Shown here piece after piece: positions 35,227 to 44,014 of a DNA stretch of 64,000 nucleotides (its first letter is position 1; each line of letters opens with the position of its first letter). The notes below the pieces were generated by a model that did no database searches, was not told the origin of the DNA, and saw only the letters and a list, made by a program, of their open reading frames with translations. The position numbers and the translations under genes were made by a program. This DNA is from Pseudarthrobacter siccitolerans (GTDB lineage: Bacteria > Actinomycetota > Actinomycetes > Actinomycetales > Micrococcaceae). The DNA is taken from positions 1,674,001 to 1,738,000 of the forward strand of contig NZ_JAUSXB010000001.1 in the NCBI RefSeq assembly GCF_030823375.1, read 5' to 3'.

Positions 35227-35319
35227 ATGAGCATCAGCGCGAACCTGCGCCTGGTCATCGGAGCCGACCACGCCGAATTCGAGTACAAGCAAGCCCAGAA
35301 TGCCGATCCGGAGGCTTAA
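35227..35319 (+). pseudogene. Truncated rpiB remnant (30 codons)
   Basis: The frame begins MSISANLRLVIGADHAEFEYK, the unmistakable N-terminus of a RpiB-type isomerase, with its ribosome site (AGGGACAG) intact. It then jumps to QAQNADPEA and stops. Nearly all of the usual 150 residues are missing. The stop lies one base before the GTG of the TIM-family gene, whose GGAGG is inside this remnant, so coupling to that gene is retained. A full RpiB is present at 39564. Confidence 0.75.
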
Positions 35320-35320
35320 G

Positions 35321-36178
35321 GTGTCATCTCTTCCTGACCCCGCCGCGGGCGGAACACGCACAACCGGCGCCGGGGCCGGGAATCAAACCGGGGCCATCAT
35401 CGGTGTCAGCCTGAAAATGTACTTCGGCTATGAACGCACCCTCGCCTGGTGCAGGGCCGTTGCCGGCATAGCCTCCGCACACCCGGCAGTGCGCAACGGT
35501 GACATCGAACTCTTTGTACTCCCGGCCTTTCCGGTTCTCGCCGAAGCGGCCCGTGTCCTGGCCCCCACCGGCACCGGCACTGGTGCCCAGGACATCTTCT
35601 GGGAAGACGAAGGCGCATACACCGGGGAGGTCGCTGGACCAATGATCACAGAACTCGGCGGAGCGTATGCGGAGATCGGCCACGCCGAACGACGCCGCCT
35701 CTTCGGGGAAGACGACGATGTCATCGGGCGGAAGCTCGCTGCCGCCTACCGCAACAGCCTTACGCCCGTCCTGTGCATCGGCGAGAGGTACCGGGGAACT
35801 GCCACTGAGGCGGTGCGCCAGTGCATCAGCGAGATGGAGGCCGTGTTCAGGCGTGCAACAAGTCTGGGCGCCGGGGGGCGGACTATCGTGGCTTATGAGC
35901 CGCAGTGGGCGATCGGCGCGCCGGAACCGGCAACGCCGGAGTACATCAGCGCCGTCATCACCGGGCTGGACACGCACCTGCGTTCACTGCCCGGGCAGGC
36001 CGAGAGCCGGGTCATCTACGGCGGCAGCGCGGGACCGGGCCTGATCGGCCGGCTCGACATGTCCGTCGCCGGCCTGTTCCTGGGTCGCTTCGCCCATGAC
36101 CCGAAAGCGCTGAAAACCATCCTGGACGAGACCACCGCGCGGCTGGGGCTGCCCGGCCCTGCAGAAGGCACGCCATGA
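35321..36178 (+). CDS. Triose-phosphate isomerase family enzyme, tetrulose-phosphate type
   Basis: A 285-residue TIM-barrel isomerase. GTG at 35321 is chosen because GGAGG sits 6 bases upstream; ATG at 35300 has nothing. Catalytic residues are K32 in GVSLKMYFGY, the His in YAEIGHAERR and the Glu in VAYEPQWAIG. GGSAGPGLIG is the phosphate loop. The S-L-K in place of N-W-K and the company of sugar-acid genes point to a paralogue such as L-erythrulose-1-phosphate isomerase (LerI/EryH) rather than glycolytic TpiA. It converges with the SDR gene. Confidence 0.85.
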   Translation: MSSLPDPAAGGTRTTGAGAGNQTGAIIGVSLKMYFGYERTLAWCRAVAGIASAHPAVRNGDIELFVLPAFPVLAEAARVLAPTGTGTGAQDIFWEDEGAYTGEVAGPMITELGGAYAEIGHAERRRLFGEDDDVIGRKLAAAYRNSLTPVLCIGERYRGTATEAVRQCISEMEAVFRRATSLGAGGRTIVAYEPQWAIGAPEPATPEYISAVITGLDTHLRSLPGQAESRVIYGGSAGPGLIGRLDMSVAGLFLGRFAHDPKALKTILDETTARLGLPGPAEGTP

Positions 36179-36185
36179 CCTCAAT

Positions 36186-36230
36186 TATCGGACTGAGCTG
36201 TGCTATCGGAGCTATCGGACTGAGCCGTGC
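36186..36230. repeat. Short direct repeats after the TIM-family gene
   Basis: TATCGGACTGAGCTGTGC (36186-36203) and TATCGGACTGAGCCGTGC (36213-36230) differ at one base, with TATCGGAGC between them. They lie between convergent genes. No function assigned. Confidence 0.5.
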
Positions 36231-36250
36231 GACGAGAAACCCGCGAAGGG

Positions 36251-37027
36251 TCAGGAAATCTGCAGCCCCCCGTTGATATCGTAGGTGGAGGCCGTGATGA
36301 AGCCGGCGTCCTCGCCGAGGAGGAACACCATCAGGGCTGCGATGTCCCGCACGGTCCCCACGCGGCCGACCAGGATGTCCGCAGCCATGTCTGCCTTGCG
36401 CTCCTCAGTCAGCGTGCCACCCATGATGTCGGTGTCCACGGGTCCGGGAGCCACGCAGTTGACGGTGATTCCGTGCTGGCCCATTTCCCGGGCCAAGGCT
36501 CGGGTAAAGCCGATGATGGCCGCCTTCGAGGCGCTGTAAGCCACCTTGGAATAGGTGCCGCCACCGCGCTGCGCGGAAATGGACGAGACACTCACGATCC
36601 TCCCGAGCTTCCGCTCAATCATGCCCCGGAGCACGCGCTGAGTAACCAGGAATGTACCTGTCATGTTGATCTTGAATACCCGCTCCCAGCCCTCGAGCGT
36701 CTCGTCCATGAACTCCGTCGGTGAACTGATGCCCGCCAGGTTGACCAGGCCTACGATTGGCGGCAGCGCGGCCTCGACCTCGTCAATGGCGGCGTTGACC
36801 GTCGCCTGGTCGGAGACGTCCGCGCCTACCCCGATCGCCGGGACCCTGTAAACGTCCGCGATTTCTTCGGCGGCCTTCCGCGCCGAGTCGCCGTCGATAT
36901 CCAGGATCGCCACCGCCCAGCCTTGGCTCGCGAGCATTTCCGCCGTTGCCCGGCCGATACCGCGCGGCGATGCGGCACCCGTCAGCACCGCAGTCCGCTC
37001 GGCCGGAAACGTTTGTGAAGGAGTCAT
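36251..37027 (-). CDS. SDR family dehydrogenase, possible tetritol dehydrogenase
   Basis: A 258-residue short-chain dehydrogenase from ATG 37027; the frame extends to 37099 but that part overlaps the MFS gene. NAD motif TGAASPRGIGRATAE, NLAGISSP, catalytic Ser in VSVSSISAQRGG and Y-x3-K in YSASKAA. FINGG-type C-terminus (TYDINGGLQIS). In a four-carbon sugar cluster it could be a D-threitol (DthD-like) or other polyol/acid dehydrogenase. Activity is not predictable from sequence alone. Confidence 0.85.
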   Translation of the reverse strand: MTPSQTFPAERTAVLTGAASPRGIGRATAEMLASQGWAVAILDIDGDSARKAAEEIADVYRVPAIGVGADVSDQATVNAAIDEVEAALPPIVGLVNLAGISSPTEFMDETLEGWERVFKINMTGTFLVTQRVLRGMIERKLGRIVSVSSISAQRGGGTYSKVAYSASKAAIIGFTRALAREMGQHGITVNCVAPGPVDTDIMGGTLTEERKADMAADILVGRVGTVRDIAALMVFLLGEDAGFITASTYDINGGLQIS

Positions 37028-37055
37028 GTCCAGTTGGCCTCTCGTAGCATGGTTG

Positions 37056-38438
37056 TCAATTCCTGGTGTCGAAATCGTCGGCAGCGACAGCTTCCTCACC
37101 GACCGCGGCCGGCGTGCCCGGCTTTACATGTCCCTCCGCGCGGTGGCGCGCGTAGAGGAAGGTGGCGACGGCGGTGATGGCAAGACAGGCGGCGAGGAAC
37201 ACCAGGCCGGACCGGTTGTCTCCGGTGGCGTCGTTGAACAGCCCTACGGCGTAGGGAGCAACGAAGCCGCCCAGGTTGCCGAGCGAGTTCACCATGGCAA
37301 GTCCGGCTGCCGCGGCAGCGCCGACCAGGGCCGTCGAGGGCATGGCGAGGAACGGGGCGATGGCGGAGTAGATGCCCATGGCCGCCAGCGTCAGGGCCAT
37401 CATGGCCAGGACCGCGTTGACCTGGACCAGGTATCCGGCGGCCAGCAAACCAACGGCGGCCATGACCATGCTGATGCTCGCATGCATGACCCGGTTGCCG
37501 GTGCGGTCAGAGCGCCGGCTCCAGAAGTACACGAAGACGGCGGCAATCGTGTACGGGATGGCAACGATGAAGCCGACTTGCGTAGTGGTGAATTTGCCCA
37601 GTGCGGCGACGATGGTAGGCATCCACAGGCCGAGGCCGTAGATGCCGCAGACCAGTCCGAAGTACAGCGCGGAGTAGGCGATGGTCCGCGAGTCCTTGAG
37701 GCCTGCGAGGAAGTGGTGGGGCTGGCCCTTCTGCTTGTGTGCCAGCTCATCGTCCATGGTCTTGGTCAGCCATTCCCGCTCATCGTCCGCCAGCCAATGC
37801 GCATGGCTGGGGCGGTCGGTCATCAGGAACGGGGTCAGGAGGCCGAGGAGGATGGCCGGGACGCCTTCAATGATGTAGAGCCATTGCCAGCCTTGGAGGC
37901 CCAGAATGCCGTCCATCTGCAGCAATAGGCCCGAGACCGGGGCGCCCAGGGCATTGGACACGGGCTGGGCGAGGATGAAGATGCCCAGCACCGTGACGCG
38001 CTGGGCGGCAGGGAACCACAGCGTCAGGAAGAACAGGATGGCAGGGAAGAACCCCGCCTCAGCGGCACCCAACAGGAACCGGATGACGTAGAAGGTTACC
38101 TCGCCATTGACCAGCGCCATGGCCGTGGCAAAGATGCCCCAAGAGATGAGGATCCGGGCGATCCATTTACGGGCGCCAAACTTGTACATGCCGCCGTTGC
38201 TCGGGATTTCCAGCAAGGCGTAGCCGAGGAAAAAGATGCCTGCGCCGAGGCCATAGGCAGAGGCACTGAGGCCGATATCCTCGCTCATGGTCAGCTTTGC
38301 GAAGCCGACGTTGTTCCGGTCCAGGTAAGCGATGAAGTAAAGCAGGACGACCAGGGGCATAAGGCGGTTGCGGACCTTGCGCAGCGTCCGCTGGCCCAGC
38401 TCGTCAAGTTGATTGGCAGGATTCATTGACGTCATCAT
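37056..38438 (-). CDS. MFS transporter, anion:cation symporter type
   Basis: A 460-residue major facilitator carrier with 12 helices of the ACS family, whose members import sugar acids such as tartrate, galactonate and threonate with protons. Signatures: LLYFIAYLDRNNVGFAKL at helix 1, FLGYALLEIPSN at helix 2 and RFLLGAAEAGFFPAILFFLTLWFP at helix 4. ATG 38438 has GCGAGG upstream. It is followed by the SDR gene after 28 bases. The family argues that the cluster's substrate is an acid, for example a tetronate. Confidence 0.87.
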   Translation of the reverse strand: MMTSMNPANQLDELGQRTLRKVRNRLMPLVVLLYFIAYLDRNNVGFAKLTMSEDIGLSASAYGLGAGIFFLGYALLEIPSNGGMYKFGARKWIARILISWGIFATAMALVNGEVTFYVIRFLLGAAEAGFFPAILFFLTLWFPAAQRVTVLGIFILAQPVSNALGAPVSGLLLQMDGILGLQGWQWLYIIEGVPAILLGLLTPFLMTDRPSHAHWLADDEREWLTKTMDDELAHKQKGQPHHFLAGLKDSRTIAYSALYFGLVCGIYGLGLWMPTIVAALGKFTTTQVGFIVAIPYTIAAVFVYFWSRRSDRTGNRVMHASISMVMAAVGLLAAGYLVQVNAVLAMMALTLAAMGIYSAIAPFLAMPSTALVGAAAAAGLAMVNSLGNLGGFVAPYAVGLFNDATGDNRSGLVFLAACLAITAVATFLYARHRAEGHVKPGTPAAVGEEAVAADDFDTRN

Positions 38439-38577
38439 GCACCTCGCTGTGAGTAACGATCCCGCCCGGTTCCGCAGCGGAACAATACATATTTACCACT
38501 GAGAAACGCAATAGTCACCATACTTAGCATCTTCAGTTTGCGATTATTGCCGGGCAGCACTTCCCATCAAGCAGGTT

Positions 38578-39546
38578 TTAGTTGATGGGTGCGGGTCCGA
38601 GTTCTTCGAGGAGCTTTTGCATGGCGACGTAGGCCTTGTTGCGGTAGGCGACCAGTTCGGGGGTGCGCTCTGCCGGGACGTTGAGGAAGCCGGATCCGGT
38701 TTTGGTGCCGAGCTTTCCGGCCTCAACCAGGTCCGTGAGGATTTTCGGAGTCGCGAAGCGTTCCGGGAAGTCGGTCTGCAGGGATTTGTAGCAGAAGTTG
38801 TAGACGTCCAGGCCGGCCATGTCGGCGATCGCGAACGGGCCGAAGAACGGCAGCCGGAAACCGAAGGTGGTACGGACCAGGGTGTCGACGTCTTCCGCGG
38901 TCGCGATGCCCTGTTCCACCAGCTGGGCAGCCTCGTGGAAGAGGGCGTACTGCAGCCGGTTGAGCACGAACCCGGTGACGTCCTTGACCACGGCGGTCTG
39001 CTTCTTGGCGGCGTGAACCAGGTCCCGGACGGTCGCGACCGTTGCCGCGGAGGTCCCGGCGTGCGGGATGATCTCCACGCCAGGAATGAACGGGGACGGG
39101 TTGGAAAAATGCACGCCCAGGAACCGTTCCGGGTTGGTGACCGGTTGTGAGAGCTCAGCGATGGAGATGGTGGAGGTGTTGGAGCCGATGATCGCGTCAG
39201 CACGGGCGGCGGCGCTGATGCGGGCCAGGGTGTCGTGCTTGATGGCGATGACCTCGGGGACGGCTTCTTCAATGAAGCCGGCGTCCGCCACGGCTTCCTC
39301 GATATCCGTGGCGGCCCAGAGGTTTTGCCGCAGGGTCTCGGTGGCGCCCGCGGGGAACAGGCCGTCGGTTACGAACTGGTCGGATTCGGTGAGCAGCCGC
39401 TCGTAGTTCTGCCGGGCCACCTCGGCCGACACGTCCGCCAGTGCCACCCGGGCGCCGCCAAGCGCCAGTACCTGGGCGATCCCGCCGCCCATGTAGCCGG
39501 ACCCGACCACCGCGATCTTGCCTGGGTTTTTGGGTGTTTCCGTCAT
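38578..39546 (-). CDS. 3-hydroxyacyl-CoA dehydrogenase family protein
   Basis: A 322-residue NAD-dependent beta-hydroxyacid dehydrogenase: Rossmann domain VVGSGYMGGGIAQVLALGG at residues 13-31, NTSTISIAELS, GVHFSNPSPFIPGVEIIP and C-terminal helical domain DVTGFVLNRLQYALFHEAAQLVEQGIATAEDVD. It is a single short unit, as in L-gulonate 3-dehydrogenase and carnitine dehydrogenase, not a fatty-acid complex. Within this cluster it may oxidise a four-carbon sugar acid at C3. This is inference. RpiB is 17 bases upstream. Confidence 0.82.
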   Translation of the reverse strand: MTETPKNPGKIAVVGSGYMGGGIAQVLALGGARVALADVSAEVARQNYERLLTESDQFVTDGLFPAGATETLRQNLWAATDIEEAVADAGFIEEAVPEVIAIKHDTLARISAAARADAIIGSNTSTISIAELSQPVTNPERFLGVHFSNPSPFIPGVEIIPHAGTSAATVATVRDLVHAAKKQTAVVKDVTGFVLNRLQYALFHEAAQLVEQGIATAEDVDTLVRTTFGFRLPFFGPFAIADMAGLDVYNFCYKSLQTDFPERFATPKILTDLVEAGKLGTKTGSGFLNVPAERTPELVAYRNKAYVAMQKLLEELGPAPIN

Positions 39547-39563
39547 GGCCAGTCACTCTCCAA

Positions 39564-40031
39564 TCAGTCGGATTCGTAGGAGTGGATGGCGTCCACCTTG
39601 GCCGCGGAGGCCGAGCTTTCATCGAAGCGGTAGCTGAGCCACTCGCCCACGAGCTTCTTGGCAAGTTCCAGGCCGATGACCCGCTGGCCCATGGTGAGGA
39701 CCTGGGCATTGTTGCTCAGGACCGAGCGTTCCACGGAGTAGCTGTCGTGCGCGGTGACGGCCCGGATGCCGGGGACCTTGTTGGCCGCGATAGCCACCCC
39801 CAGGCCCGTGCCGCAAACCAGCAGCGCCCGGTCGGCTTCGCCGTCGGCCACCTTCCGGGCGGCGTTGACCGCCAGATGCGGGTAGGCGGTGGAGTCGTTG
39901 GCGTCGACCCCGATGTCCACCACGGAGGCAACGCGCGGATCGGCTTCAAGCAGCGCCTTCAGGGCGTTTTTATATTCAACGCCCGCCTCATCGTTGCCGA
40001 TTACGATGCGCCAACCTTCGGTGTCAGTCAT
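39564..40031 (-). CDS. rpiB: RpiB/LacAB-family sugar-phosphate isomerase
   Basis: A 155-residue isomerase of the RpiB family. [20 protein letters not shown] is the N-terminal loop, with Asp-Glu where classic RpiB has Asp-His. [51 protein letters not shown] carries the catalytic Cys and the anion hole. In tetritol catabolism such enzymes (DerI/EryI) convert D-erythrulose-4-phosphate to D-erythrose-4-phosphate. Its start overlaps the kinase gene's end by 8 bases. Exact substrate unproven. Confidence 0.85.
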   Translation of the reverse strand: MTDTEGWRIVIGNDEAGVEYKNALKALLEADPRVASVVDIGVDANDSTAYPHLAVNAARKVADGEADRALLVCGTGLGVAIAANKVPGIRAVTAHDSYSVERSVLSNNAQVLTMGQRVIGLELAKKLVGEWLSYRFDESSASAAKVDAIHSYESD

Positions 40032-41802
40032 TATGTACTCCCTTACCGGCCGTTGTGGCCTCGTCCGATGTTGCAGGTTCTGGCCTGGTCAGTTCCCTCT
40101 TGATGTGTTGCGCGACCCGTTCGCTGATGAGTCCGAACGAGACCGCGCCGGGGTCAGGGTGCCCAAGGCTCTTTTCCGCGAGGGGCCGGGCGCGGCCCTT
40201 GAGCGGGCGGAGATCAGCAGTCCGGTCGGCGGCTGTCCGTGCAGCGGCGGCAGCGGCGGCGAGGGCATCAGCCAAGGAGGTGCCGCCGTCGAGCTCGCCC
40301 AGCAAGGTGTCCCGGAAGGGCAGGAGGGCGTCCACCATGGTCTTGTCCCCGGGTTCGGCCTTGCCCAGTTCGGTGATCGCACTCACGAAAGCCTTCACCG
40401 CGGCGGCCGCATCCCCGGCCGAGTAGGACTCCCGGTTGCCCAGCGCCAGGCCCGCGGCGATGACCGCCGATCCCCAGAGCGCTCCCGAGGTTCCGCCGGC
40501 CCGTTCGCTCCAGGCCTCCCCGGCGGCGGTCAGGACCCGTTCAACCGATGCCCCGGTTGCCGCCTTCCGCTGTCCGGCCTCGAGGGCCGCGTCCACGCCG
40601 CGGCGCATACCGATGCCATGGTCCCCGTCGCCGGCGATGGCATCGAGGTTGCCCAGTTCCTCTTCGTACTCGACGACGACGTCCCGCACCCGGGCGAGCA
40701 CGGCCGCCGCCTGCTGCCCGATCGCTGCCGCTGCGGAGGTGGTGTCCTCGGCCGCCTCGGACGCGGCGGCTTCCGGGCCGGCAAGTTCCCGGCGGGCGCG
40801 GGGTGCCGTGTTGCCCTTGCGGAACGCCGGGGTGTCGGCCGGGGCGGCCCAGTACTGTTCGAGTTCCTCGTCGAGCCAGAGCAGGGTCAGGGAGAGCCCG
40901 GACATGTCCAGGCTGGTGACGAGTTCGCCGCATTCGGGCTCCACTATGGTCAGTCCGGCGGCACTGAGGAGCTTCTCAATCTTGCCGAAGAGCAGAAACA
41001 GCTCGTCGTACTTGACCGTACCGAGACCGTTGACGATGGCGACCACGCGGCTGCCGGCGTCCTCCGGCTTGTCCTCCAGAAGCTTGGAAACAAGCAGCCC
41101 GGCCAGCTCCGAGGCGGTCGGCATCGGGTGTTCGGAGACGCCCGGCTCGCCATGGATGCCCAGGCCGAGTGACATCTGGCCCTCCGGGACGCTGAACAGC
41201 GGCGCGTCCGAGCCCGGCAGGGTGCACCCCCCGAACGCCACCCCGAGTGAACGGGTGCGGTGGTTGGTCCGGACCGCGAGGCGCTCCACCTCGTCCAGGT
41301 TGAGGCCAGCTTCGGCGGCGGCGCCGGCGATCTTGAAGACGGTAAGGTCCCCGGCGATGCCGCGGCGCTTTTCGATCTGCTCCAGCGGTGCGCTGGCGAT
41401 GTCGTCGGTGACCAGGACGGTGCGGGTCTCGATCCCTTCGGCGTTCAGGCGCAGCTGGGCCTGGCCGAAGTGCAGCACGTCCCCGGCGTAGTTGCCGTAG
41501 CTCAGCAGCACACCGCCGCCGGCGTTTGCGGCTTTCGCCACCCGGTAGACCTGCCCGGCCGCTGGTGAGGCGAAGATATTCCCGCAGGCCGCGGCGGCGG
41601 CCAGGCCCGGACCCACGAGCCCCGCGAACGCCGGGTAGTGGCCGGAGCCGCCGCCGATCACCAGGGCGACCTGCCCGGCGGGAACCTCGGTGGCGCGGAC
41701 TACGCCGCCGTCCACCCGGGCGACATGGCCGGGGTAGGCCGCGACGAAGCCGTCCAGTGCCTCATCCGCGAACTCAGCGGGATTATCGAAAATCTGCGTC
41801 AT
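40024..41802 (-). CDS. Dihydroxyacetone kinase family protein (DhaK-DhaL fusion)
   Basis: A 592-residue ATP-dependent kinase. DhaK domain about 1-330: [15 protein letters not shown] near 50-64 and the substrate-binding His217 in [10 protein letters not shown]. DhaL domain about 375-570: [28 protein letters not shown] and [10 protein letters not shown]. The single-chain ATP form is like the DerK and LerK erythrulose kinases of mycobacteria. The adjoining RpiB and the TIM-family isomerase nearby favour a tetrulose substrate over dihydroxyacetone. It overlaps rpiB by 8 bases. Confidence 0.88.
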   Translation of the reverse strand: MTQIFDNPAEFADEALDGFVAAYPGHVARVDGGVVRATEVPAGQVALVIGGGSGHYPAFAGLVGPGLAAAAACGNIFASPAAGQVYRVAKAANAGGGVLLSYGNYAGDVLHFGQAQLRLNAEGIETRTVLVTDDIASAPLEQIEKRRGIAGDLTVFKIAGAAAEAGLNLDEVERLAVRTNHRTRSLGVAFGGCTLPGSDAPLFSVPEGQMSLGLGIHGEPGVSEHPMPTASELAGLLVSKLLEDKPEDAGSRVVAIVNGLGTVKYDELFLLFGKIEKLLSAAGLTIVEPECGELVTSLDMSGLSLTLLWLDEELEQYWAAPADTPAFRKGNTAPRARRELAGPEAAASEAAEDTTSAAAAIGQQAAAVLARVRDVVVEYEEELGNLDAIAGDGDHGIGMRRGVDAALEAGQRKAATGASVERVLTAAGEAWSERAGGTSGALWGSAVIAAGLALGNRESYSAGDAAAAVKAFVSAITELGKAEPGDKTMVDALLPFRDTLLGELDGGTSLADALAAAAAAARTAADRTADLRPLKGRARPLAEKSLGHPDPGAVSFGLISERVAQHIKRELTRPEPATSDEATTAGKGVHND

Positions 41803-41877
41803 GATTCCTCATCGAATCCGTGTTGGATTATTAGTTTCCGGTACGGGGTCCGCGCCGCGCGGGGGCCCGCCATCTGT

Positions 41878-42888
41878 TCAGGAGCCGGCCAGTCTGGCGC
41901 CGGCGCCGGCGGGCTGCTGCCGGCCCTGCGCCACCTTGCTCGTCCCCAGGGCATAGCCGTCGGTCTTCGGCAGGACGTGGCGGCGCAGGTAGTCCTGGTT
42001 GCTGGCCGTAACCGACAGGCCGTCGCCGCCGTAGTGCTCCGTGCACAGAATCCCCTGGAAGCCCACGGAGATCGCCATCTTGAATGCCTCGCGATAGTTG
42101 ATCAGGCCGTATTCCATCGGGGCCGGCATGGCAACGTAGCTGTCCCGGGCCACGTCCTCATCACGGATGTAGTTCTTCATATGCCAGTAGTTCGAGTAGG
42201 GCAGGGTCTTGGCCAGCAGTTCGCGCCAGTCTTCGATCGGCCGGTGCAGGCGGACAAGATTTCCGATGTCAGGGTTCAGCCCGACGTTGTCCAGTCCAAT
42301 ATCCTCCACCAGCTGCACGGACGAGTTCCCAGTGCCAAGGTAGGTGTCCTCGTACATCTCCAGCGAGAGCAGGACCCCCACCTCGGCCGCGTGCCGGCCG
42401 AGGTCGCGGAAACGCAGCACCGCGTTGTCCCAGGCTTCCTTGTCGTCCACCGGATCCTTGTAACCTTCAACCGTCCAGAACCAGAGGTGCTTTTGCTGCT
42501 CCGGGGTGATCGCCTGGTGCAGTCCAAACGAAACCACTTCGCAACCGAGTTCAGCCGCGGCGTCGATGGTTCGATGGCTGTACTCAAGGTTGGCTGACCA
42601 GTTGCCTTTCTCGATCACGCTGCGGCGGATGGCCGAGATGACGGGAATGCCGATGCCAACGCTTTCGGCGGTCTGTTTGAACTCGGTCAGGCGTTCTTTG
42701 CTGAGATCGCCGGGACGAACCCAGCTGTCCGTGAGGTCGGCGTCGGCAAAGCCGGCTTCCTTGACTTCGGTGAAAACCTCCGCCCAGGCGGAAGCGTCAG
42801 CGTCGTTGATTGGTGTGCCTTGGGCGTCCGTTCCTGGAAACTGCAGGAGGGCCGCGGTGATCGGCCAATTTTCAGCTGTGTACGCCAT
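41878..42888 (-). CDS. Sugar phosphate isomerase/epimerase (xylose-isomerase-like TIM barrel)
   Basis: A 336-residue TIM-barrel enzyme from ATG 42888 (AAGGAG 10 bases upstream). Probable metal ligands are the Glu in VLLSLEMYEDTYLG, the Asp in LNPDIGNL, the His in YWHMKNY and the Glu in ILCTEHYGGDG, the AP-endonuclease-2/xylose isomerase pattern. In tetronate pathways OtnI, a hydroxypyruvate isomerase relative, fills this slot; in erythritol pathways EryC does. Which applies here is open. Confidence 0.8.
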   Translation of the reverse strand: MAYTAENWPITAALLQFPGTDAQGTPINDADASAWAEVFTEVKEAGFADADLTDSWVRPGDLSKERLTEFKQTAESVGIGIPVISAIRRSVIEKGNWSANLEYSHRTIDAAAELGCEVVSFGLHQAITPEQQKHLWFWTVEGYKDPVDDKEAWDNAVLRFRDLGRHAAEVGVLLSLEMYEDTYLGTGNSSVQLVEDIGLDNVGLNPDIGNLVRLHRPIEDWRELLAKTLPYSNYWHMKNYIRDEDVARDSYVAMPAPMEYGLINYREAFKMAISVGFQGILCTEHYGGDGLSVTASNQDYLRRHVLPKTDGYALGTSKVAQGRQQPAGAGARLAGS

Positions 42889-43063
42889 TGGTTCTTCACT
42901 CCTTCGTGAATCCTGTTCCTGGAGGAACCGCCCCGGCAGAAAGCTGTCAAGGCGACAAGGACTGTCCCGGGACACTCAGAAACCTATCGGGACTGTTCCC
43001 GCTTTGGAAGGGGTCACCGGCTGCCCAGGCCATCCAGCTGTGGCGACGCACCCGAAGGTCCAC

Positions 43064-43975
43064 TTATCCCTCGGTAAGTCCGGTGCGTTTAGCGGGGGCG
43101 ATGACTTTGATGACGGCGGAGTCGTCGGCGGCGGCGAGGCCTTGGGCCTGGCCGAGGAGGTAAAGCTGTTCGGCGGCCGCGGCTACGGGGGTCGCGAGGC
43201 CGGCGGCGCGGGTGGCTTTGCCTACGATGCCCATGTCCTTGACGAAAATGTCCAGGCGGGACAGGACTTCAGCGCCGCCCTCGTTGTAGGCCTCCAGGAT
43301 GCGGGGGCCGCGGTTGGAGAGCATGAACGAGCCGGCGGCACCCGCTTCGAGGGCGGCGAGGGTCTTGGCCTGGTCAAGGCCCAGTGCGTCAGCCAGGGCC
43401 ATGGCTTCTGCGGCGGCCGCGATGTGGACGCCGCAGAGGAGCTGGTTGACGGTCTTGAGGGCCTGGCCGTCGCCGGGCTTGTTGCCGACGACGGTCAGGG
43501 TGGAAGCCAGGAGTTCCAGGACCGGGCGGGCGCTGTCCAGGGCGGCGGGGTCGGAGCCGACGACGATCAGCAGGTCTCCTTCGCCGGCGCGCTTGGGGCC
43601 GCCGGAGAGCGGCGCGTCAACGAGGGAGACGCCGAGTTCGGCGAGGCGGGCCACAGTCGGGGGGATCGCGTCGGTGCCGACGGTGCTGCCAAGGATCACG
43701 ACGGCGCCGGGTTTGAGCACGGCCGCGACGCCGGTGGCGCCGAAGAGGACCTCGTTGAGCTGTTCGGCGTTGCGGACCGCGAGCAGCAGGGCATCGGCGC
43801 CCCGGGCCGCGTCCCTGGCCGAGGTGAAGGTCCGGATGCCTGCCTCCTCCGCGAGTTTCAGGCGCGGTTCGGCGATGTCGAAGCCGTGGACGGTGAGCCG
43901 GGTGGCGAGGCGGGCCGCCATCGGCAGGCCCATCGCGCCCAGGCCAAGGACGGTGACTGTGTACTGTGCGGTCAT
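43064..43975 (-). CDS. ltnD: LtnD-like 2-hydroxyacid (threonate) dehydrogenase
   Basis: A 303-residue member of the beta-hydroxyacid (6-phosphogluconate/3-hydroxyisobutyrate) dehydrogenase family. ATG 43975 has GGAG upstream and is preferred over ATG 43996. NAD motif VLGLGAMGLPMAARL at about 8-22, substrate loop VDAPLSGGPKRAGEGDL, catalytic Lys region GDGQALKTVNQLL. Position beside an OtnK gene matches L-threonate dehydrogenase LtnD, which gives 2-oxotetronate. Other tetronates or glycerate are possible substrates. Confidence 0.82.
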   Translation of the reverse strand: MTAQYTVTVLGLGAMGLPMAARLATRLTVHGFDIAEPRLKLAEEAGIRTFTSARDAARGADALLLAVRNAEQLNEVLFGATGVAAVLKPGAVVILGSTVGTDAIPPTVARLAELGVSLVDAPLSGGPKRAGEGDLLIVVGSDPAALDSARPVLELLASTLTVVGNKPGDGQALKTVNQLLCGVHIAAAAEAMALADALGLDQAKTLAALEAGAAGSFMLSNRGPRILEAYNEGGAEVLSRLDIFVKDMGIVGKATRAAGLATPVAAAAEQLYLLGQAQGLAAADDSAVIKVIAPAKRTGLTEG

Positions 43976-44014
43976 GGTGTTCTCCAGTGAAGGCATCGTT
44001 TCAGGTGGTGGGGC

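Noticed and set aside
34994..35230. 78-codon plus-strand frame before the rpiB remnant
   Set aside because: Unusual composition for this genome, no start signal, and it overlaps the expected promoter region.
38512..38527. TAGTCACCATACTTAG as a fifth copy of the AGTAAG-type palindrome
   Set aside because: It resembles site A in one direction but its arms are not complementary, so it is not a convincing dimer site.
38544..39272. 242-codon frame in another minus-strand register
   Set aside because: Ser/Pro/Thr/Arg-rich frame-shifted reading of the 3HCDH-family gene.
42506..43990. 494-codon open frame on the plus strand
   Set aside because: Antisense to the LtnD-like and isomerase genes, which have full catalytic motifs on the minus strand.
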